Shown: positions 1 through 5,085 of the stretch, piece after piece
How the letters are laid out: each line of letters starts with the position of its first letter
Position numbering within the stretch: position 1 is the stretch's first letter
Origin: Desulfobacteraceae bacterium
GTDB taxonomy: Bacteria > Desulfobacterota > DSM-4660 > Desulfatiglandales > Desulfatiglandaceae
Direction of reading: 5' to 3'
NCBI GenBank assembly: GCA_011048855.1
Contig: DSCZ01000223.1
Coordinates: 1-6,305, forward strand
DNA: 6,305 nucleotides
Translations under genes and position numbers: made by a program
The notes under the pieces: model-generated
Seen by the model: only the letters and a program-made list of their open reading frames with translations
Told to the model about the DNA's origin: nothing
Database searches by the model: none

Positions 1-247
1 CAAGCTTATCGTGGCCCGTGCACGTAGAATCCAGCGATTTCTTTCCCAGCCTTTTCACGTGGCTGAGACGTTCACCGGCACTCCCGGCGTATATGTACCG
101 GTCGCGGAGACGGTCCGGGGCTTCAAGGAAATCATTGAAGGGAAACGGGATGATCTCCCGGAGGGAGCCTTCTATATGGTAGGCACCATCGAAGAAGCCG
201 AAAAGAAGGCCGAGCGGATGGCTTCAGGCCGGCGTAAGAGGAGTTGA
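1..247 (+). CDS. atpD: ATP synthase F1 subunit beta, C-terminal fragment
   Basis: This is the 3' end of the beta subunit, the catalytic subunit of the F1 part of the F1Fo-ATP synthase on the cytoplasmic face of the membrane. The reading frame is open to the left window edge (first full codon at base 2), so the gene starts outside the window; the GTG at 11 is an internal codon. About 81 C-terminal residues are present. They include the very conserved [14 protein letters not shown] stretch followed by a [14 protein letters not shown] segment, typical of the helical C-terminal domain that carries the DELSEED region further upstream. The catalytic P-loop lies outside the window. The C-terminal end is rich in Lys and Arg. 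The gene stops 3 bases before atpC and carries the atpC ribosome binding site in its last codons, so the two are translationally linked. Identification is firm from sequence similarity; ion specificity (H+ or Na+) cannot be read from this subunit. Confidence 0.97.
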   Translation, partial: KLIVARARRIQRFLSQPFHVAETFTGTPGVYVPVAETVRGFKEIIEGKRDDLPEGAFYMVGTIEEAEKKAERMASGRRKRS

Positions 248-250
248 TCG

Positions 251-661
251 ATGGCATCATTGCATCTTGAAGTGGTTACGCCGGAAAAAGTCGTGGTGAG
301 CGAAAAAGTCGACAGCGTGGCGGCACCGGGAACACTGGGGCAGTTCGGGGTCCTGCCCGGGCACACCTCGTTGCTGACCGGGATTGTGCCTGGAGAGGTA
401 CACTGGAGGATTGGAGACAGGGAGGTTCTTCTTTCGGTGACGACCGGCTTCGCTGAAGTGGCGGGAGACAAGGTGTCGATACTGGTGGATGCAGCCGAAA
501 GGATTGATGAAATAGATGTGGAAAGAGCCCGCGAGGCCATGAATCGTGCGAAAAAACGTCTGTCCGGGGAAATGAAAAAGGAATCCGTGGATTTTGCCAG
601 GGCGGAAGGGGCGTTAAACCGGGCCGTGGCGAGAATCAGAGTAGCGGAGAAGCGCCCGTGA
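251..661 (+). CDS. atpC: ATP synthase F1 subunit epsilon
   Basis: The epsilon subunit (136 aa, usual length) is part of the central stalk of F1Fo-ATP synthase; it couples rotation and can inhibit ATP hydrolysis. Residues ~1-85 form the N-terminal beta-sandwich, with the family hallmark GQFGVLPGHTS at 30-40. Residues ~88-135 form the C-terminal helical hairpin, rich in Arg, Lys, Glu and Ala. Positions 88-93 read IDVERA, matching the I/L-D-x-x-R-A motif described for ATP binding by epsilon in Bacillus-type enzymes; whether this protein binds ATP is inference. The ATG at 251 is preceded by AGGAG (239-243) seven bases upstream, inside the end of atpD. It is the last gene of the atp operon: a strong intrinsic terminator follows 46 bases after the stop. 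Confidence 0.96.
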   Translation: MASLHLEVVTPEKVVVSEKVDSVAAPGTLGQFGVLPGHTSLLTGIVPGEVHWRIGDREVLLSVTTGFAEVAGDKVSILVDAAERIDEIDVERAREAMNRAKKRLSGEMKKESVDFARAEGALNRAVARIRVAEKRP

Positions 662-706
662 TCGATCGACCCGTGTAACAAGCTGTATTTTCATCCGTTC
701 TGGAAG

Positions 707-735
707 AAGGCAGGCAGAAACAGCTTGCCTTTTTT
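707..735 (+). terminator. Intrinsic terminator of the atp operon
   Basis: The arms at 707-715 (AAGGCAGGC) and 723-731 (GCTTGCCTT) pair over 9 bp with a single G-U pair. They enclose a 7-base loop (716-722) and are followed by a run of six T (730-735). This is a textbook rho-independent terminator, placed 46 bases after the atpC stop and pointing the same way, so it should end the atp operon transcript. Confidence 0.92.
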
Positions 736-736
736 A

Positions 737-765
737 TTGACCTTTCCATGAGAAGAAGCTAGGAT
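737..765 (+). promoter_or_regulatory. Sigma70-type promoter for zapB-zapA
   Basis: TTGACC (737-742) matches 5 of 6 bases of the -35 consensus. It is followed by an optimal 17-base spacer and TAGGAT (760-765), a -10 matching the consensus at the key positions T1, A2, A5 and T6. Transcription would start near 772, about 20 bases upstream of the zapB ATG. The -35 box begins two bases after the T-tract of the atp terminator, so the two operons are separated with almost no spare DNA. The start site is predicted from spacing only. Confidence 0.75.
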
Positions 766-777
766 CAAAAATCCTAG
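759..777. repeat. 7-bp inverted repeat overlapping the zapB -10 box
   Basis: CTAGGAT (759-765) and ATCCTAG (771-777) are perfect inverted arms around the 5-base spacer CAAAA. The left arm contains the whole -10 box and the right arm covers the expected transcription start. It could be an operator or a coincidence. It is unlikely to be an RNA hairpin in the zapB leader, because the left arm lies upstream of the predicted start. There is no T-tract, so it is not a terminator. Confidence 0.5.
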
Positions 778-792
778 AAAAGTGAGGTTGCA

Positions 793-1029
793 ATGGAAAA
801 TATTGGAGAAATTGAACAGTTTCAAGTGCTTGAGCAGAAGATCGATTCTCTTCTGGAGCTTGTAAGCTCCTTGAAGAAGGAAAAAGCCACACTGGCCGAA
901 CAGGTTCACATCCAGGAAGAAAAGCTGGTCGATCTTTCTGAGCAGGTGTCCGCCCTGAAAGCCGGGCGGGATAAGGCGAGGCAGCGTATCGTGTCTCTTC
1001 TGGAGAGGATCGAGCAGGCGGAGGTATGA
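793..1029 (+). CDS. zapB: ZapB-like cell division coiled-coil protein
   Basis: This small acidic protein of 78 aa is predicted to be almost entirely one parallel coiled coil: hydrophobic residues recur in heptads from about residue 8 (FQVLEQKIDSLLELVSSL) to residue ~74, with no cysteines and no membrane segment. Length and character fit ZapB (about 80 aa in Escherichia coli), a cytoplasmic factor that joins the Z-ring through ZapA and helps connect it to the chromosome terminus. The call rests on size, coiled coil and position directly before zapA (18-base gap), since coiled-coil sequences carry few diagnostic residues. ATG at 793 has GAGG (784-787) five bases upstream. It is the first gene after the predicted promoter at 737-765, so zapB and zapA probably form one transcript. 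Confidence 0.8.
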   Translation: MENIGEIEQFQVLEQKIDSLLELVSSLKKEKATLAEQVHIQEEKLVDLSEQVSALKAGRDKARQRIVSLLERIEQAEV

Positions 1030-1047
1030 TTCGCAGGGGAGTGGATC

Positions 1048-1335
1048 GTGAAGAACACGGTGACGGTGAAGGTACTGGATCGTGATTACATTATCCGAAG
1101 TGAGGATGGTGAAGAACAGGTTCGAAAAGTTGCGGATATGGTCAACGATCGGTTTTTACGGATAAAAGAGCATGCCGAAGGCATGACGGAAAGAAAAATC
1201 GCGATCCTCGCCGCCTTTGATATCGCCGGTGATTACCTGAACCTGGCCAAGGAGCACGATGACCTCAGAGCCGAAATACGGGCTCGGTTGAAAGCGCTCA
1301 ACGATCAAATTGATTCCACCGTCGGTTCGGTGTGA
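1048..1335 (+). CDS. zapA: Cell division protein ZapA
   Basis: ZapA is a cytoplasmic FtsZ-binding protein that cross-links and stabilises FtsZ filaments in the Z-ring. The 95-aa product has the usual length and layout. There is a short N-terminal beta region (TVTVKVLDRDYIIRSEDGEE, residues ~4-23) with the typical 'V-x-V-x-x-x-x-Y-x-I' start, then a helix carrying VRKVADMVNDRF. The C-terminal helix with KIAILAAFDIAGDYL and a following charged coiled coil mediates dimer and tetramer formation in the family. Translation starts at GTG 1048, supported by AGGGGAG (1035-1041) six bases upstream; the GTG at 1041 is in another frame and is part of that site. The gene lies 18 bases after zapB, its known interaction partner, and directly before the 6S RNA-like element, an order familiar from bacterial zapA loci. 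Confidence 0.93.
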   Translation: MKNTVTVKVLDRDYIIRSEDGEEQVRKVADMVNDRFLRIKEHAEGMTERKIAILAAFDIAGDYLNLAKEHDDLRAEIRARLKALNDQIDSTVGSV

Positions 1336-1343
1336 GATGCGTG

Positions 1344-1528
1344 GCCTGCGGAACGGTCCGGCAGAAATGGTTGGGTATGTTTTTCCGGGTGGATCCATGA
1401 ACACATAAGGCTGTGATCATCTGGAAAACCCCGGTGCATAATGGGTCTGTTCCAGGCCTTTTCTTCAAGCGGGTGAAGCGCCCTTGGTGGATGATGTGGT
1501 CCGTTCGGCGAATTGCCGGCAAACAGGC
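1344..1528 (+). ncRNA. ssrS: Putative 6S RNA
   Basis: The region downstream of zapA, the usual home of 6S RNA in proteobacteria, folds by hand into a long interrupted hairpin of about 185 nt, the usual 6S length. A closing stem pairs GCCTG (1344-1348) with CAGGC (1524-1528). GAACGG (1351-1356) pairs with CCGTTC (1501-1506), and CCG (1358-1360) with TGG (1497-1499). A terminal arm pairs AAGGC (1407-1411) with GCCTT (1456-1460) and CTGGAA (1421-1426) with TTCCAG (1450-1455), with ACCC/GGGT inside. A small hairpin CTTCA-loop-TGAAG (1463-1478) sits on the 3' strand of the central open region, as in known 6S RNAs. 6S RNA mimics an open promoter and sequesters sigma70 RNA polymerase. Exact ends are uncertain, and outer pairs ATGCG/CGCGT (1337-1341/1532-1536) could extend the stem. 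A weak promoter (TTGATT 1310-1315, TGAGAT 1333-1338, 17-base spacer) would start at about 1345; processing from the zapBA transcript is also possible. Function is inferred from fold and location. Confidence 0.72.
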
Positions 1529-1670
1529 GGCCGCGTGACCCCTTGTGTTTTCCTTTCCCTTCCCGGATCTATCCTATTCCATACGGATGCAGGACAACCA
1601 ACCCGGCTGTAGAGTTGCTTTTCACCTATGATCCCATGTAAGTGGGCGCCATCAGGAGTGTTTTAAAACT
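1529..1670 (+). other. Leader region between the 6S-like RNA and rny
   Basis: I see no convincing gene here. The part just after the RNA (1537-1580) is pyrimidine-rich on the + strand and has no hairpin plus T-tract, so no intrinsic terminator is visible for the preceding transcript. TATGAT (1627-1632) is a fair -10 box but lacks a good -35 at the right spacing, so an rny promoter is only possible. The rny ribosome binding site is AGGAG at 1654-1658, with a rather long 12-base gap to the ATG. Confidence 0.4.
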
Positions 1671-3233
1671 ATGAGTATACTTTATCTCATTATAGGCGTT
1701 GTGGTGTCGTTAGGCGTCGGCATGGGTGTCGGTTTCTTGATTCGCAAGAAAATTGTCGAGAGCAAGATCGCTTCTATCGAAATGTATTCCAAGAAGATTT
1801 TGGACGAGGCACAGAAAGAAGCCCGCAATACCAAGAAAGAGGCGTTGCTTCAGGCGAAAGACACCCTTTTTCAGATGAAACAGGACTTTGAGAAAGAGAG
1901 CAAGGAAAAGAGAGAGCAAATACTGTTGCAGGAAAGGAGATTGTTTCAAAAGGAGGAAAACCTCGACAAGAAACTGGAACAGATTGAAAATCGGGAAAAA
2001 GTGATAGTTGAAAAGGAGCGCGGCCTGGAGGAGTCCGAAAACAACCTCAGGCGTAAAGAGGTCGAGTGCACCCGCCTGATCAGCGAACAGGTGAAGGAAC
2101 TGGAAAAGATCGCCGGCATGTCCAGCGAAGAAGCGAAGCAGATGCTTATCAGTTCTATGGAGGCTGAAGCGAAACATGAGTCCGCGAAATTGATTCGGCG
2201 TATAGAAATGGAGGCCCGGGCGACAGGTGATCGTAAGGCTCAGGAAATTCTGGCCCTCGCCGTAAAGCGATATGCCGGAGATTACGTGGCTGAGAAAACC
2301 GTTTCGGTCGTCAACCTGCCGAACGAAGAGATGAAGGGGCGTATTATCGGCAGGGAGGGCAGGAACATCCGGGCGATCGAGGCTGCAACAGGCATCGATT
2401 TGATCGTCGATGATACGCCGGAGGCAGTCATCATATCAGGGTTCAACCCGGTGCGGCGCGAGGTGGCTAAAATTGCCCTGGAACGGCTTATAGATGACGG
2501 CAGAATCCACCCTGCTCGTATAGAGGAAATCGTTGCAAAAGCCAACAAGGACGTAGAGAACGCAATAAAAGAAGCCGGGGAGCAGGCCACGTTCGATGTG
2601 GGCGTTCATGGAATCAACAGGGAGCTGGTGAAGTTGATCGGCAGGCTCCGCTATCGCTCCAGCTATGCGCAGAACGTCCTGGTGCACTCCCTTGAAGTCA
2701 GTTTTCTTTGCGGAATCATGGCGGCGGAGCTGGGGGTGAACGTGAAGCAGGCCAAAAGAGCGGGGCTGCTGCATGATATCGGGAAGGCGGTGGATCATGA
2801 AGTTGAAGGCCCGCACGCGCTGATAGGTGCGGATCTTGCGAAGAAGTACGGCGAGTCTCCGCAGGTTGTACATGCAATCGCCGCGCACCACGAAGAGATA
2901 CAGCCCGAGTCCATTCTGGCGGTGCTTGTTCAGGCAGCCGATACTCTTTCCGGAGCCCGGCCGGGCGCCAGGCAGGAAATGCTCGAAAGCTACGTGAAAC
3001 GGCTGGAAGAACTGGAGAAAATAGCGTTGCTTTTCCCGGGGGTCAGCAAGTCGTATGCGATCCAGGCTGGACGGGAAATACGGATTATCGTGGACGGCTC
3101 GGCCATAAATGACGACCAGGCTTTTGTCATGTGCAAGGATATAGCGCAGAAGATAGAAAAAGAGCTCAGTTATCCGGGACAGATAAGGGTTACGGTCATA
3201 CGTGAAACCAGGGCTGTGGAGTACGCAAGATAA
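1671..3233 (+). CDS. rny: Ribonuclease Y
   Basis: RNase Y is a membrane-anchored endoribonuclease that starts decay and processing of many mRNAs in bacteria that use it. The 520-aa product has the complete family layout. A single N-terminal membrane segment (residues ~3-24) is followed by positive charge (RKKIVESK). A long Lys/Glu-rich coiled coil spans ~30-190. A KH RNA-binding domain at ~208-272 carries the GxxG loop as GREG (227-230). An HD metal-dependent phosphohydrolase domain at ~333-430 has His339, the His368-Asp369 pair in LLHDIGK, His406-His407 and Asp424. The family-specific C-terminal domain runs to the end ([13 protein letters not shown] near the terminus). All expected catalytic residues are present, so the enzyme should be active. 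ATG 1671 places the membrane segment at the very N-terminus as expected, with AGGAG at 1654-1658. The gene stands alone between the 6S-like RNA and a convergent metabolic operon. Confidence 0.97.
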   Translation: MSILYLIIGVVVSLGVGMGVGFLIRKKIVESKIASIEMYSKKILDEAQKEARNTKKEALLQAKDTLFQMKQDFEKESKEKREQILLQERRLFQKEENLDKKLEQIENREKVIVEKERGLEESENNLRRKEVECTRLISEQVKELEKIAGMSSEEAKQMLISSMEAEAKHESAKLIRRIEMEARATGDRKAQEILALAVKRYAGDYVAEKTVSVVNLPNEEMKGRIIGREGRNIRAIEAATGIDLIVDDTPEAVIISGFNPVRREVAKIALERLIDDGRIHPARIEEIVAKANKDVENAIKEAGEQATFDVGVHGINRELVKLIGRLRYRSSYAQNVLVHSLEVSFLCGIMAAELGVNVKQAKRAGLLHDIGKAVDHEVEGPHALIGADLAKKYGESPQVVHAIAAHHEEIQPESILAVLVQAADTLSGARPGARQEMLESYVKRLEELEKIALLFPGVSKSYAIQAGREIRIIVDGSAINDDQAFVMCKDIAQKIEKELSYPGQIRVTVIRETRAVEYAR

Positions 3234-3250
3234 TCGACTACTGCTTTTTA

Positions 3251-3281
3251 TTTCCCCTCCGGCAGGCAGCCGGAGGGGAAA
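3251..3281. terminator. Strong hairpin between convergent rny and gcdA
   Basis: TTTCCCCTCCGGC (3251-3263) and its perfect complement (3269-3281) form a 13-bp stem with a 5-base loop. It starts 17 bases after the rny stop and ends 9 bases before the 3' end of the convergent gcdA-like gene. No T-tract follows directly on either strand; on the + strand a run of seven T lies about 14 bases further on (3296-3302), already inside the 3' end of gcdA. It is probably the transcript end or a 3'-end stabiliser for one or both genes, rather than a canonical intrinsic terminator. Confidence 0.65.
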
Positions 3282-3290
3282 GCATCAAAT

Positions 3291-5069
3291 TCAGCTTTTT
3301 TTAGGAGGATCCGGGCGTTTCAGCCCTTTAACCACCTGGGAGCGAATCAATCTCGGAAGCATCATGTGATGATGCGGGCAGATGGATCTGGGATTCTGGT
3401 ATACGCAGTTTGCAAAGGCAACCAGGTATTTCCGGATGTCTTCAAAGCGCACAACCTCGTCCACCAGGCCTTCTTTGGCGCAATATATCGGCCTCGATGT
3501 GACCCGGTAGTGTTCCACCAGTTCATTCATTTTCTCTATGACCGGCTCAAGCGGCCTTCCCGCGTCTTTTTCTTTGACCAGCCTTCTGGCGTAACTCGCG
3601 GCTGCGGCCGTCTCACCGTGCATCACATATATTTCGGTCGCCGGCGTCCCCAGTGTAAAGGCGGTATGGTTGTTGGCCGTAGGGCCGCCCATGATGTAGT
3701 GGGCGGCGGCGGTTCCTTTGCGTAATGTCACGAGCATCATGGGGACTTCGGTTTGTTCGATGGAGTAGATAAGCGATTGCCCCAGCCCCAGTAGTTCGGC
3801 CTTCTCGGCAATGTCTCCGACGTCGATGCCCGAAGTGTCCTGGAACCAGACCACCGGAATCCGGTCCCTGCCGCACTGCGTGACGAATTCGTTCATTTTG
3901 ATCAGACCCTGCCGGTAGAGCTTCCCACCCACGCCGATATACTCGGATGTGTATTCGGGATAGTTCGGGAAAATTCCCTGGCGGTTGCCGATTGCTCCGA
4001 GCAGGTAGCCGTCGACCTTGACAAGGCCGGTATAAACTTCGGGACCGAAATCAGGCCTGAATTCAAGGTTTTCGGAATTGTCCACCAGGCGGGCGAGCAC
4101 GCTGTCGAAGTCATAGACCGCTTTCTGGTTCATGGGGACGATGGAGGCCAATTCTTCCGGGCCCAGTTTCGGTGGGGCCGGGGGCGCCACGCGGAAGAAG
4201 GTCGGGTCGTAGGCTGGAATACGTTCCATGTATTTTTTCAACGCGTCGAGGACACCGGTTTCGGTTTCATGAACCTCTCTGAAAAAACCGGTTTCGTCAT
4301 AATGTATTTTGGTGCTTCCAGGCGGCTCCATCTTGAAATGCCTGGTAGCTTCTATAAGCTGTTCGGCTCCTTCTGTGTCGAAATAGCCCTTGGGGCTCAT
4401 GCCGCTTACGATTCCTCCCCCCCCGACCGCTATATTGCAGTCCTTGTGCGCCAGCAGAATCGTGGGGCTGATTCCCTGGTAGCCGCCTCCGGCCGGATTA
4501 GTGCCATAAATACCGGCCAGCACGGGAACTCCCTGGATTTCCAGCTCAGCGTGGCGGAAGAAGCATGTGCCCTGGCCGCGGCGGTTGGCGTAGACTTTTT
4601 CCTGCTCCGGCAGCTTGACCCCTGAACAGTTGACAATCCAGACCAGCGGCAGGTGGAGTATCTTCGCGATGTCGGTAACCCGGAGGTTGTTTTCAGCCTG
4701 GCCGGCGATCCAGGCCCCGGCGATCCACTTGTTGTTAAAGCCGATTAATACACACCACCTGCCTTTTATCCTGGCCAGACCGTCAATGACCCCTGTGTGG
4801 CCGGATTCTTCATGACCCGGGTCGAATATGGTATGGAGAGGACAGAACGTGCCGGGGTCCACGAGATACTCAATGCGTTCCCAAACCGTCATCTGGCCTC
4901 TCTTGTGGATTTTTTCCTCGGGGATGCCGAAGTTTTTTATCCGTTCGATCTCCGCGTCTATTTCCTTCATCACCTCCTCGGCCTGCTGGACGCTTTCCTT
5001 CATTCTTTCAGCCTGGGGCGGTTTAAGCGGTTTACCGAAGTCATCCATTTTTTCGAAATATGGTCTCAT
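3291..5069 (-). CDS. gcdA: Glutaconyl-CoA decarboxylase subunit alpha (carboxyltransferase)
   Basis: This is the carboxyltransferase subunit of biotin-dependent, Na+-translocating glutaconyl-CoA decarboxylase. It moves the carboxylate of glutaconyl-CoA to enzyme-bound biotin, releasing crotonyl-CoA. The 592-aa product resembles Acidaminococcus GcdA (about 587 aa, from memory) along its whole length. The N-terminal carboxyltransferase half (~55-300) has VNCSGVKLPEQEKVY and the glycine-rich GIYGTNPAGGGY (186-197). The C-terminal half (~310-570) has GIGGKLYRQG-like GVGGKLYRQG (369-378), QDTSGIDVGD (410-419) and RKGTAAAHYIMGG (450-462). There is no biotin-attachment motif (AMKM) and no membrane segment, so it needs separate carrier and membrane subunits, which are not seen here. 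I chose ATG 5069: AAGGAAGGA lies 7 bases upstream and the N-terminus MRPYFEKM fits the family. A longer frame from 5132 would overlap the dehydrogenase by 49 bases. The gene begins 14 bases after the dehydrogenase stop, consistent with an operon. A different acyl-CoA substrate is possible but less likely given the neighbour. Confidence 0.9.
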   Translation of the reverse strand: MRPYFEKMDDFGKPLKPPQAERMKESVQQAEEVMKEIDAEIERIKNFGIPEEKIHKRGQMTVWERIEYLVDPGTFCPLHTIFDPGHEESGHTGVIDGLARIKGRWCVLIGFNNKWIAGAWIAGQAENNLRVTDIAKILHLPLVWIVNCSGVKLPEQEKVYANRRGQGTCFFRHAELEIQGVPVLAGIYGTNPAGGGYQGISPTILLAHKDCNIAVGGGGIVSGMSPKGYFDTEGAEQLIEATRHFKMEPPGSTKIHYDETGFFREVHETETGVLDALKKYMERIPAYDPTFFRVAPPAPPKLGPEELASIVPMNQKAVYDFDSVLARLVDNSENLEFRPDFGPEVYTGLVKVDGYLLGAIGNRQGIFPNYPEYTSEYIGVGGKLYRQGLIKMNEFVTQCGRDRIPVVWFQDTSGIDVGDIAEKAELLGLGQSLIYSIEQTEVPMMLVTLRKGTAAAHYIMGGPTANNHTAFTLGTPATEIYVMHGETAAAASYARRLVKEKDAGRPLEPVIEKMNELVEHYRVTSRPIYCAKEGLVDEVVRFEDIRKYLVAFANCVYQNPRSICPHHHMMLPRLIRSQVVKGLKRPDPPKKS

Positions 5070-5076
5070 AGAATTA

Positions 5077-5085
5077 TCCTTCCTT
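5077..5085 (-). promoter_or_regulatory. Ribosome binding site deciding the gcdA start
   Basis: On the - strand AAGGAAGGA (5085 down to 5077) sits 7 bases before the ATG at 5069-5067 and overlaps the TAA stop of the dehydrogenase. It supports the 592-aa start over the in-frame upstream ATG at 5132, and suggests translational coupling of the two genes. Confidence 0.8.

Noticed and set aside
11..247. A short 78-codon gene starting at GTG 11
   Set aside because: The frame continues to the left edge and matches the middle of the conserved atpD C-terminal region, so the GTG is an internal Val codon.
172..681. Open frame of 169 codons on the - strand
   Set aside because: It overlaps atpD and atpC completely on the opposite strand, is Ser/Thr/Ala-rich without recognisable motifs, and both sense genes are certain.
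1298..1522. Open frame of 74 codons on the - strand across the zapA-rny spacer
   Set aside because: The region is better explained by a structured RNA on the + strand; the peptide has no recognisable features and overlaps zapA.
1633..1646. Small hairpin CCCA-TGTAAG-TGGG before the rny ribosome binding site
   Set aside because: Only 4 bp, easily expected by chance; no sign of a riboswitch or other larger structure around it.
1710..2177. Open frame of 155 codons on the - strand, Leu/Phe-rich and membrane-like
   Set aside because: It is antisense to the Lys/Glu-rich coiled coil of rny; the reverse complement of AAG/GAG-rich sequence naturally gives Leu and Phe codons. No ribosome binding site or family resemblance was seen.
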